DNA from: Gallionella sp.
GTDB lineage: Bacteria > Pseudomonadota > Gammaproteobacteria > Burkholderiales > Gallionellaceae
DNA length: 5,805 nucleotides
Assembly (NCBI GenBank): GCA_004298605.1
Contig: SCPW01000306.1
Coordinates: forward strand, 1-5,805
Reading direction: 5' to 3'
Below are positions 1-5,805 of this stretch, in pieces. The notes beneath the pieces are model-generated. The model was not told the DNA's origin. It was given only the letters and a program-made list of their open reading frames with translations, and ran no database searches. A program made the translations under genes and the position numbers. Position 1 is the first letter of the stretch. Each line of letters begins with the position of its first letter.

Positions 1-476
1 TCGATGGTCAGGATATGCCCGCTCTTGATGGCGCTGCGGTGTTCTATCATGGATGCGAGGGTGGTGGATTTGCCGGAGCCGGTCGCGCCGACCACCAGCA
101 CCAGGCCGCGCTTCTCCATAATCAGCTCGTTGAGTATGCCGGGCAGGTGCAGCTCTTCCAGGTTGTCGATCTTGCCTTTGACATAGCGGATCACGATGGC
201 GATATCGCCGCGCTGGCGGAAGACGTTGATGCGGAAGTTGCCGATGCCATCGGCGCGGAACGAGAAGTTCATCTCCATTGCGGACTCGAATTCGGCAATC
301 CGTTTCGGGGACATCAATTCATATGCGATGCGCCTGATGATACCGGCATCCAGAACCTGCGCGTTGATCGGCATGGTGATGCCGTCAATTTTGATGTTGA
401 CCGGCGCGCCTGCCGAGAAGAACAAGTCGGAGGCCTGTTTGTCGGCGGCGAGTTGCAGTAATGGTGTGACGATCAT
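1..476 (-). CDS. pilU: PilT/PilU-family type IV pilus retraction ATPase, N-terminal part (cut by left edge)
   Basis: This is the first 158 codons of a cytoplasmic hexameric ATPase of the type IV pilus retraction family, which powers pilin disassembly and twitching motility. The ATG at 476-474 is preceded by GGAG eight bases upstream. Residues 1-100 match the family's PAS-like N-domain, including the ASDLFFSAGAP stretch near residue 15 and the FSFR...GIGNFRINVFRQR segment near 71-89. Walker A (GATGSGKST) lies at residues 130-138. The frame is open to the window edge at GHILTI, where family members continue with EDP, so Walker B, the Asp and His boxes and the C-terminus lie outside. The VVGATGSGKS loop and the MIEHR...SGHILTI segment look more like PilU than PilT, which usually has TGPTGSGKS followed by HHILTIEDP. 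PilU proteins generally act as accessory motors alongside PilT. The gene follows dapC-dapD on the same strand after 73 nt. Family is very secure; the PilU subtype is a judgement from the N-terminal half only. Confidence 0.86.
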   Translation of the reverse strand, partial: MIVTPLLQLAADKQASDLFFSAGAPVNIKIDGITMPINAQVLDAGIIRRIAYELMSPKRIAEFESAMEMNFSFRADGIGNFRINVFRQRGDIAIVIRYVKGKIDNLEELHLPGILNELIMEKRGLVLVVGATGSGKSTTLASMIEHRSAIKSGHILTI

Positions 477-484
477 TTTGTATT

Positions 485-488
485 CTCC
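485..488 (-). promoter_or_regulatory. Shine-Dalgarno site of the pilU-like gene
   Basis: On the minus strand the sequence reads GGAG followed by eight bases and then ATG (476-474). This is a good core ribosome binding site with normal spacing, and it supports the chosen start. It lies six bases downstream of the inverted repeat at 495-514, so folding of that repeat could influence its accessibility. Confidence 0.7.
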
Positions 489-494
489 GCGTAG

Positions 495-514
495 GGGCGC
501 AATTCATTGCGCCC
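495..514. repeat. Perfect 9-bp inverted repeat between dapD and pilU
   Basis: GGGCGCAAT at 495-503 is the exact reverse complement of ATTGCGCCC at 506-514, separated by two bases. In RNA it would form an 8-bp GC-rich stem with a UGAA-type tetraloop on the minus-strand transcript. No T-run follows on either strand, so it does not look like a standard intrinsic terminator. It could be a REP-like intergenic palindrome, an mRNA-stabilising or processing hairpin, or an operator. An 8-bp palindrome (ATCGCGAT) lies nearby at 524-531. The function is not known from the sequence; the symmetry itself is certain. Confidence 0.7.
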
Positions 515-549
515 TTGAATGTGATCGCGATGAATCGGGGTGTACGGTA

Positions 550-1371
550 TTAAATGCCCCGCAGCAGCTCGTTGATGCCCACCTTGGACAACGTCTTGGC
601 ATCCACTTTTTTCACGATTACCGCGCAGTACAAGCTGTAGCTGCCATCCTTGGAAGGCAGGCTGCCGCTGACCACCACCGAGCCGGCCGGCACGCGGCCA
701 TAAGTAATTTCGCCGGTTTCGCGGTCGTAAATTTTTGTGCTCTGGCCGATGAAGACGCCCATCGAGATGACGACGTTGTCTTCCAGGATCACGCCTTCCA
801 CAATTTCCGAGCGCGCGCCGACGAAGCAGTTGTCGCCGATGATGGTGGGGTTGGCCTGTACCGGTTCCAGCACGCCGCCGATGCCGACGCCGCCGCTCAA
901 GTGTACGTTTTTGCCGATCTGCGCGCAGGAGCCGACCGTCGCCCAGGTATCCACCATCGTGCCTTCATCCACATACGCGCCGATATTCACGTAGGAGGGC
1001 ATCAGCACCACATTTTTGGCGATGAACGCGCCTTTGCGCGCCGCGGCCGGGGGGACGACGCGGAAGCCGCCCTCGCGGAAATCGCGGCTGTTGTAGTCGG
1101 CGAACTTGGACGGCACTTTGTCGTAGTAGTTGGTGAAGCCGCCTTTGATGAAGGCGTTGTCTTCCAGCCGGAACGACAGCAGCACGGCCTTCTTCAGCCA
1201 TTGGTGGGTCACCCATTGCCCGTCGATTTTTTCCGCGACGCGCAGCTTGCCCTGGTCGAGTTGGGTGATGACGTTATCCACCGCCTCCTTGAGTTGCGCA
1301 TCGGCATTGCGCGGGGTGATTTCGGCGCGGCGTTCAAAGCCTTGTTCGATGATTTGCTGTAATTGGTCCAT
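550..1371 (-). CDS. dapD: 2,3,4,5-tetrahydropyridine-2,6-dicarboxylate N-succinyltransferase DapD
   Basis: This cytoplasmic enzyme transfers succinyl from succinyl-CoA to tetrahydrodipicolinate, giving N-succinyl-2-amino-6-ketopimelate, the committing step of the succinylase branch to meso-diaminopimelate (peptidoglycan) and lysine. The 273-residue product is full length (E. coli DapD has 274) and recognisably E. coli-like throughout. An alpha-helical N-terminal domain (about 1-100, with [20 protein letters not shown] at 45-64) precedes a left-handed beta-helix of hexapeptide repeats (about 108-235, including [19 protein letters not shown] and [20 protein letters not shown]). A C-terminal cap follows ([21 protein letters not shown]). 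Asp141 and Glu189, implicated in catalysis in the family, are present in the MVDTWA and RSEIVEG contexts. The start is the ATG at 1371-1369, 18 nt after the dapC stop, with only a weak purine-rich GAAAG as ribosome site; translational coupling with dapC is plausible. Nothing is broken or odd. Confidence 0.98.
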   Translation of the reverse strand: MDQLQQIIEQGFERRAEITPRNADAQLKEAVDNVITQLDQGKLRVAEKIDGQWVTHQWLKKAVLLSFRLEDNAFIKGGFTNYYDKVPSKFADYNSRDFREGGFRVVPPAAARKGAFIAKNVVLMPSYVNIGAYVDEGTMVDTWATVGSCAQIGKNVHLSGGVGIGGVLEPVQANPTIIGDNCFVGARSEIVEGVILEDNVVISMGVFIGQSTKIYDRETGEITYGRVPAGSVVVSGSLPSKDGSYSLYCAVIVKKVDAKTLSKVGINELLRGI

Positions 1372-1389
1372 GATGACTTTCAGTTCAGG

Positions 1390-2601
1390 TTAGTTGAGTG
1401 TTGATACGAATTTGGCAATGCGCTGCGCGGCTTCCACCGTCTCTTCCACATTGGCGACCAGCGCCAGGCGCACAAAATTTTCGCCGGGGTTTACGCCATT
1501 TGCGCTGCGCGCGAGATAGCTGCCCGGCAAAACGGTCACATTATAGTCGCGATACAGGGCTTGCGCGAAGGCGGTGTCGCTGATCGGCGCGCGCATCTCC
1601 GCCGCCGAAAGATTTATCCAAAGGTAGAAACCGGCATCGGGTAACGTGACGGGCAACACCGGTTCGAGTATCTCCATCACTCTGGCGAATTTTTCCGCGT
1701 ACAGGCGGCGGTTTTCCGCAACGTGCGCTTCATCGCTCCATGCGGCGACACTGGCGGCCTGTATCGCCGGGTTCATCGCCGAGCCGTGATAGGTGCGGTA
1801 CAGCGTGAATTTTTCGATCACTTTGGCATCGCCCGCGACGAAGCCGGAGCGCATCCCCGGCACGTTGGAGCGTTTCGACAAGCTGGAGAACACCACCAGG
1901 TTGCGGTAGTCGCCGCGCCCCAGTTGCCGTGCGGCTTGCAGCGCGCCGAGCGGCGGCGTATCGAAATAAATCTCCGAATAACATTCATCCGAGGCGATCA
2001 CGAAACCGTAGCGGTCGGACATTTCAAACAGCGTTTGCCACTCCGACAGTGGCATCACGCGCCCGGTCGGGTTGCCCGGCGAACAGACGTAAATTAATTG
2101 GGTGCGCTGCCAGACTTCCTCCGGCAGTTGCGCAAAATTTGGCGCGTAATTGTTTTCCGGCAAGGTATTCAGGAAATAGGGCGTGGCTCCCGCCAGCAAT
2201 GCCGCACCTTCATAAATCTGGTAAAACGGGTTGGGGCAAACCACGGCGGGGCTATTTTTGCTGCGGTCGATCACCGCCTGGGCAAAGGCGAACAGCGCCT
2301 CGCGGCTGCCGTTCACCGGCAGGATTTGCGTTTTGGCGTCGGGCGCGGGAATGCTGTAACGCGCGGCCAGCCAGCCAGCAATCGTGCCGCGCAACGCGTC
2401 GCTCCCCGCGGTTGTGGGATAATTCGCCAGCCCGTCCAGATTTGCCGTCAGCGCATCGCGGATAAATTGCGGCGTGGCGTGTTTCGGCTCGCCGATGGAC
2501 AGGCTGATAGCACGATAGTCCCTGTTTGGCGCGACCTCGCGGAACAGCGCGGCGAGTTTCTGGAACGGGTAGGGCTGAAGTCGTTGTAAATCCGGGTTCA
2601 T
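1390..2601 (-). CDS. dapC: Succinyldiaminopimelate aminotransferase DapC (PLP class I/II)
   Basis: This PLP enzyme transaminates N-succinyl-2-amino-6-ketopimelate with glutamate to N-succinyl-LL-diaminopimelate, the step after DapD. The 403-residue product is full length for the dedicated proteobacterial DapC family. Fold-type I landmarks are all present: MNPDLQRLQPYPFQKLAALF at the N-terminus, LPVNGSREALF (cofactor phosphate region, about 94-104), CSPGNPTG with Asn177, ASDECYSE with Asp205 and Tyr208, the Schiff-base lysine Lys243 in SSLSKRSNVPGMRSGF, and the substrate-carboxylate arginine Arg378 in ENFVRLAL. Its position directly before dapD makes DapC much likelier than a generic aspartate aminotransferase or the bifunctional ArgD used by enterics. 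The ATG at 2601-2599 has a weak GAG ribosome site (2611-2609) seven bases upstream and a good promoter candidate about 35 bases upstream. It appears to be the first gene of the dapC-dapD unit. Confidence 0.95.
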   Translation of the reverse strand: MNPDLQRLQPYPFQKLAALFREVAPNRDYRAISLSIGEPKHATPQFIRDALTANLDGLANYPTTAGSDALRGTIAGWLAARYSIPAPDAKTQILPVNGSREALFAFAQAVIDRSKNSPAVVCPNPFYQIYEGAALLAGATPYFLNTLPENNYAPNFAQLPEEVWQRTQLIYVCSPGNPTGRVMPLSEWQTLFEMSDRYGFVIASDECYSEIYFDTPPLGALQAARQLGRGDYRNLVVFSSLSKRSNVPGMRSGFVAGDAKVIEKFTLYRTYHGSAMNPAIQAASVAAWSDEAHVAENRRLYAEKFARVMEILEPVLPVTLPDAGFYLWINLSAAEMRAPISDTAFAQALYRDYNVTVLPGSYLARSANGVNPGENFVRLALVANVEETVEAAQRIAKFVSTLN

Positions 2602-2635
2602 TTGCTATCTCAATGGCGCGCAAAAATCAGCGCGC

Positions 2636-2663
2636 ATTATAAGGGCCGGGCCAGTGCCATCAA
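2636..2663 (-). promoter_or_regulatory. Putative sigma-70 promoter for dapC-dapD
   Basis: Read on the minus strand, TTGATG (2663-2658, four of six to TTGACA, with the TTGA core) is followed by a 16-bp spacer and a perfect TATAAT (2641-2636). Transcription would begin near 2629, giving a leader of about 28 nt before the dapC ATG. The bases between the -10 and the expected start are GCGCGC, an unusually GC-rich discriminator of the type associated with ppGpp-sensitive promoters; any stringent control is inference. The -35 hexamer lies inside codons 2-4 of the divergent transporter gene, and the -10 adjoins that gene's ribosome binding site. Confidence 0.72.
2641..2645 (+). promoter_or_regulatory. 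Shine-Dalgarno site supporting the GTG start of the transporter
   Basis: AAGGG ends eight bases before the GTG at 2654. No ATG or GTG occurs in frame between dapC and this codon, and the first in-frame ATG lies well inside the first transmembrane repeat. GTG is therefore the best start. I see no good plus-strand promoter in the 52-bp gap, so the transporter's own promoter may lie inside dapC. Confidence 0.55.
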
Positions 2664-3535
2664 AACAAAATGTATTGCCGGTTGCCGGGGTGTTGAGCGG
2701 CGCTCTGGTGTGGGGGCTGATCTGGTATCCCTACCGCGTGTTGCAGGATGCCGGCGTGTCCGGCGCGCTGGCGACATTGATTACCTATCTGCTGGCGATG
2801 CTGTGCGGCGCGTTCATGCTGCCGCGCGTCTGGCGCGAACTCCCGCGCGCCGGCTGGTGGGCGGTGTTGCTGGTGTTGAGCGCGGGCTGGACGAATTTCG
2901 GCTATGTGCTGGCGGTGCTGCACGGCGGGGTGATGCGCGTGCTGTTGCTGTTTTATCTCGCACCGCTCTGGACGATATTTTTTTCCTATTGGCTGCTGGG
3001 CGAGCGGCTCAACCGTTACGGTTATCTGGTTCTTTTCCTGTCTTTTGGCGGTGCGGTCACCATGTTGTGGGAGCCGCAGTCCGGCCTGCCGCTGCCGGGT
3101 AACCCCGCCGAATGGATCGGGTTGTCGGCGGGCATGGGTTTCGCGCTGTCCAACGTGGTGTCGCGGCGTGCCGCGCATTTGAGCGTGGAGACGAAGTCCT
3201 ACAGCGTGTGGCTCGGCACGGCACTGCTGACCGCGCCATTGTTGTGGCGGCAGGGCGGCTTGCCGGACCAACTGCTGGCGATTGATGCGCAAGCCTGGCT
3301 GATGCTCATGCTGCTCGGCGTCGTGCTGTGCGCCACCAGCTTCGCCGTCCAATATGGCGTCACCCATCTGCCGGCCAACCGCGCCATTATCCTGCTCCTG
3401 TCAGAATTGGTGATCGCTGCCGCCGCGTCATATTTCCTGGCGGATGAAACGATGCGCCCGCGCGACTGGCTGGGCGCGCTGCTGATTGTTTCGGCGAGCT
3501 TGTTGTCGGGGAGGTTGTATGCGGAATCAAAGTAG
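2654..3535 (+). CDS. EamA/DMT-family ten-helix membrane transporter, substrate unknown
   Basis: This is a predicted inner-membrane carrier of the drug/metabolite transporter superfamily (EamA, RhaT-like), whose members mostly export amino acids, metabolites or drugs. The 293-residue product has the usual family length. Hydrophobic segments fall at about 8-28, 37-56, 67-87, 93-113, 121-138, 153-170, 184-199, 213-232, 243-263 and 271-287, fitting ten helices in two five-helix repeats. Each half carries the typical end-of-helix signature: YLAPLWTIFFSYWLLGERL (101-119) in the first and LLLSELVIAAAASYFLADE (247-265) in the second. Positive residues after helices (for example PRVWRELPR, 57-65) suit a normal inside-positive topology. 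It starts at GTG with AAGGG upstream, diverges from dapC across 52 bp, and converges on the c-di-GMP gene with a 27-bp gap. The place beside lysine-pathway genes could hint at amino acid export, but that is guesswork: DMT substrates cannot be read from sequence alone. Confidence 0.92.
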   Translation: MPSKQNVLPVAGVLSGALVWGLIWYPYRVLQDAGVSGALATLITYLLAMLCGAFMLPRVWRELPRAGWWAVLLVLSAGWTNFGYVLAVLHGGVMRVLLLFYLAPLWTIFFSYWLLGERLNRYGYLVLFLSFGGAVTMLWEPQSGLPLPGNPAEWIGLSAGMGFALSNVVSRRAAHLSVETKSYSVWLGTALLTAPLLWRQGGLPDQLLAIDAQAWLMLMLLGVVLCATSFAVQYGVTHLPANRAIILLLSELVIAAAASYFLADETMRPRDWLGALLIVSASLLSGRLYAESK

Positions 3536-3562
3536 TACACGGCAACGCCAACCCCAACCCCC
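3536..3562. other. 27-bp convergent junction, C-rich, no terminator seen
   Basis: The gap lies between the stop codons of the plus-strand transporter (TAG, 3533-3535) and the minus-strand c-di-GMP gene (TGA, 3565-3563). It contains no stem-loop with a T-run on either strand. C-runs at 3552-3555, 3558-3562 and 3567-3570 read as G-tracts on the minus strand and straddle the stop codon of the c-di-GMP gene. Confidence 0.6.
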
Positions 3563-5805
3563 TCAGCCCCTCTTCTTCAGCAACGCCTCAAACTGTTCGA
3601 CCGGCATCGGCCTACCGAACAGATAACCCTGGCAGTGGGTGCAGCCCTGGTCCAGGAGAAGTTGCCGCTGCTCTTCTTCCTCCACGCCTTCGGCAATGAC
3701 GTCCAGGTTCAGGCTTCGCGCCATGGCAACGATGGTGCGCACAATTGTCTTGTCGCTGTTGTCGGCGGCAAGGTCGCGTATGAACGATTGGTCGATCTTG
3801 AGCTGATCGAGCGGCAAACGTTTGAGGTATTGCAAGGATGAATAACCGGTACCGAAGTCGTCCATCGAGAACTGGATGCCGATTTTTTTCAATATGTTTA
3901 TTGTCGCAATGGTGTCTTCGATATTTTCCAGCATCATGCTTTCGGTCAGCTCCAGCTTGAGCAGCGCCGGGTTGATGGTATGACGTTGCATGGTGGCTTG
4001 CACTTGGGTCACAAAATCGGCCTGGCGGAATTGCTTGGCGCTCACGTTCACCGACAGGACGAGGCCGCAGGTCAGCGCATCCTGCTGCCACGCCTTGAGC
4101 TGGGCGCAAGCTGTTTCCAGAACCCATTGCCCGATGGGCAGTATCAAGCCGGTTTCTTCCGCCAGCGGGATGAATTGGGCGGGCGATATAAAACTGCGTT
4201 CGGGGTGCGGCCAGCGGATCAACGCTTCCGCCCCCAACGGGCGGCCCGAACTGTCCACTTGGATCTGGTAGTACAAATGGAATTGCCGGTTTTCGAGCGC
4301 CTTGCGCAATTCGTCTTCCAGCGCGGCGCGGGCGGTGATGCTTGCCTGCATCTGCGGGTCGAAGAAACGCAAGGTGTTGCGCCCGGCTTTTTTGGCCTGG
4401 TACATGGCGATGTCGGCTTGTTTTAACAGGCCGTCCACCCCAGACTGGTTGTCATTGAACAAGGTGGCGCCGATGCTGGGGGTGCTGCGGTATTCATGCG
4501 AGGCGAGCTGGTAAGGCAAGTTGAGCGCGGCGAGGATTTTCTCGCCGACGGCTTCCGCCTGCGCCGCAGCTTCGAGAGCCTGTTCGCTCAGGTCTTCCAG
4601 CATCACCACAAACTCGTCGCCGCCCAGGCGGGCGACGGTGTCGCCCTCGCGTATGCAGGACTCCAGGCGTTGCGCGACCTGCCGCAGCAGCATATCCCCC
4701 ATGTCGTGGCCGAGGGTGTCGTTGAGGGTCTTGAAATTGTCCAGGTCGATAAACAGCAGCGCGCCTTCCTTGCCGTTGCGCGTGCTGGAGGCCAATGCCT
4801 GCTGGAGCCGGTCCAGCAGGAGCCGACGGTTGGGCAGGTGGGTGAGAAGGTCGTAGAACGCCAGATGCTGTATTTCTTCTTCGTCCGCCTTGCGCCTGGT
4901 GATATTCATCGCGGTGCCAATCGCAAGTTTCGGATGCCCCGCCGCGTCCAGTTGGACAATGCGGCCCCGGGCCTGTATCCATATCCACGGGCTATCTTTG
5001 TGGCTGATCCGGCACTCGAAATCGACCATGGGATTGCCGGGTTGCAGGGCGGCCTGGTAGTTCGCCATTGTCAGCGCGCGGTCATCCGGATGGACGCATT
5101 TGATCCACTCGTTCAGGCTGGACGGAACCTCTCCGACGCCCAGTCCCAGCTCTTGCAGCAGGGTGTCGCTGTAGTGTAGCTGCCGGCTGGTCAGGTCGAG
5201 TTCCCAGAAGCCCAGGCTGGATGCCTCGACGGCCAGGCTCAAGCGCTCGTCCGACAGCCGCTTGCTGCTTTTCAGGTGCAATGCCTTCTCGTGCATCAAG
5301 AAGGCGGTAATGCGCTCCAGCAGATTGTGTTGCGTCACCATGCCCAGGGTTTGCCCGTCGTCATCGACCACGACCATATGGCGGAACTGCCGCTCCTGCA
5401 TCAGGTTGGCCGCCACAAAAACCGGCGTTTTATGCGAGACCGTCTGCACCGGCGCGTGCATCACTTCACGCAAGGCGATGCTCTCCGTCCGCCCGTCCGG
5501 AATGCCTACCAGCAGCCCCGGTATGTCGCGCTCGGTCAGGATGCCCACCGGGCGGTTATCTTCCGCAACCAGCACATAGGATGTATGGTCGCGCAGCATC
5601 AGGGCCAAAGCCTTGTCCAACGTGCTGTCGGGAGCCAATATCGGCAGCTCCCAATCCATGATCCCTTCGATGTCATCGAGCTGGCGCAACACGTCCATGC
5701 CCAGGTGGCGGCGGAAATCGGTTTCGCTGGCCAGCCCGACCACCGACCCCTGTTCGTCGACCACCACCAGATGCCTGATATGGTCGCTCAAAGCCATCGA
5801 ATAGG
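3563..5805 (-). CDS. CBS-PAS-GGDEF-EAL cyclic di-GMP synthase/phosphodiesterase, C-terminal part (cut by right edge)
   Basis: This is a large signalling protein for making and/or degrading c-di-GMP. Residues are numbered from the ATG at 5797, but the frame stays open upstream to the edge (TAT TCG before ATG). Residues 1-32 are only the second half of a CBS motif (IRHLVVVDEQGSVVGLAS), so the true start lies outside the window. Then come two more CBS motifs (about 43-96 and 110-163) and a PAS/PAC domain (about 185-300, with HPDDR at 236-240). The GGDEF domain (about 305-475) has YDLLTHLPNRR, DLDNFK with Asp351, GGDEF at 392-396 and an intact inhibitory I-site R383-x-x-D386 five residues upstream. 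The EAL domain (about 493-740) has EALIRW (524-529), NVS, ELTES, DDFGTGYSSL (646-655), LKIDQSFI, EGVE (703-706) and QGY. Both catalytic sets look intact, so it may be bifunctional; in many such tandems one domain dominates. No transmembrane segment is seen in this part. CBS modules often bind adenine nucleotides, suggesting energy or nucleotide sensing (inference). Confidence 0.95.
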   Translation of the reverse strand, partial: YSMALSDHIRHLVVVDEQGSVVGLASETDFRRHLGMDVLRQLDDIEGIMDWELPILAPDSTLDKALALMLRDHTSYVLVAEDNRPVGILTERDIPGLLVGIPDGRTESIALREVMHAPVQTVSHKTPVFVAANLMQERQFRHMVVVDDDGQTLGMVTQHNLLERITAFLMHEKALHLKSSKRLSDERLSLAVEASSLGFWELDLTSRQLHYSDTLLQELGLGVGEVPSSLNEWIKCVHPDDRALTMANYQAALQPGNPMVDFECRISHKDSPWIWIQARGRIVQLDAAGHPKLAIGTAMNITRRKADEEEIQHLAFYDLLTHLPNRRLLLDRLQQALASSTRNGKEGALLFIDLDNFKTLNDTLGHDMGDMLLRQVAQRLESCIREGDTVARLGGDEFVVMLEDLSEQALEAAAQAEAVGEKILAALNLPYQLASHEYRSTPSIGATLFNDNQSGVDGLLKQADIAMYQAKKAGRNTLRFFDPQMQASITARAALEDELRKALENRQFHLYYQIQVDSSGRPLGAEALIRWPHPERSFISPAQFIPLAEETGLILPIGQWVLETACAQLKAWQQDALTCGLVLSVNVSAKQFRQADFVTQVQATMQRHTINPALLKLELTESMMLENIEDTIATINILKKIGIQFSMDDFGTGYSSLQYLKRLPLDQLKIDQSFIRDLAADNSDKTIVRTIVAMARSLNLDVIAEGVEEEEQRQLLLDQGCTHCQGYLFGRPMPVEQFEALLKKRG

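Larger units (their letters stand above)
477..549 (-). other. 73-nt intergenic gap, dapD to pilU
   Basis: This non-coding gap separates the dapD stop (552-550) from the pilU ATG. It holds the inverted repeat at 495-514, the small palindrome at 524-531 and the pilU ribosome binding site. I see no clear sigma-70 or sigma-54 promoter and no intrinsic terminator for dapD on the minus strand. Read-through from dapD into pilU is therefore plausible but not shown. Confidence 0.5.

Noticed and set aside
196..1362. Plus-strand open frame of 388 codons antisense to dapD and the pilU start
   Set aside because: It lies opposite a near-perfect DapD and the start of a clear PilU homologue. Its translation is His/Ala/Asp/Arg-rich low-information sequence typical of the reverse frame of GC-rich genes, with no recognisable domain.
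2616..2635. GCGCGC-8-GCGCGC inverted repeat in the dapC/transporter gap
   Set aside because: Each arm is itself a simple alternating GC palindrome. One arm falls between the putative -10 and the transcription start, so it would not be in the dapC mRNA. It has no T-run and is not a convincing terminator or RNA element.
2660..3367. Minus-strand open frame of 235 codons opposite the transporter
   Set aside because: The product is Gln/His/Arg-rich with no domain, and the plus strand encodes a coherent ten-helix DMT protein. It is a shadow frame.
4496..5179. Plus-strand open frame of 227 codons opposite the PAS-GGDEF region
   Set aside because: It is antisense to well-conserved GGDEF and PAS coding sequence, with no ribosome site or domain of its own.
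5795..5797. ATG as the true start of the c-di-GMP protein
   Set aside because: The frame is open upstream to the edge, no ribosome site can be assessed, and starting here would leave a CBS motif lacking its first half.
1..5805. A novel defence, mobile or otherwise undescribed system
   Set aside because: All four complete or near-complete genes and the partial ATPase belong to well-known families, gaps are short, and no repeats, integrase, transposase, toxin-antitoxin pair or unassigned coding gene remains to explain.

Overview
The window is ordinary, gene-dense chromosome from a GC-rich proteobacterium. A beta-proteobacterium of the Nitrosomonadales/Gallionellaceae type seems likeliest. That placement is inference: it rests on the near-E. 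coli-like DapD, a DapC-type succinyldiaminopimelate aminotransferase next to dapD, a PilT/PilU-family ATPase downstream, and a CBS-PAS-GGDEF-EAL protein. No RNA gene, CRISPR array, insertion sequence or prophage piece is visible.

Left part (minus strand, read from about 2663 down to 1): a promoter-like TTGATG-16-TATAAT in the 52-bp divergent gap leads into dapC, then dapD 18 nt further on. After a 73-nt gap holding a perfect 9-bp inverted repeat comes the first 158 codons of a pilU-like pilus retraction ATPase, cut by the left edge. DapD and DapC catalyse consecutive steps of the succinylase branch of diaminopimelate/lysine synthesis: DapD makes N-succinyl-2-amino-6-ketopimelate and DapC transaminates it to N-succinyl-LL-diaminopimelate. 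The next enzyme, DapE, is not in the window; I would look for it just past the left edge.

Middle (plus strand, 2654-3535): a ten-helix EamA/DMT-family membrane transporter starting at GTG, divergent from dapC. Its first codons overlap the putative dapC -35 element. Its substrate is unknown.

Right part (minus strand, 3563 to the right edge): the C-terminal 746 codons of a large c-di-GMP protein with at least three CBS motifs (the first cut by the edge), a PAS/PAC domain, a GGDEF domain with an intact I-site, and an EAL domain with its catalytic residues. It converges on the eamA gene across 27 bp with no recognisable terminator; the C-rich junction reads as G-tracts on the minus strand.

I found no convincing undescribed system. 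The points most worth a second look are the dapC promoter overlapping the eamA start, the palindrome between dapD and pilU, and the truncated CBS array on the c-di-GMP protein.
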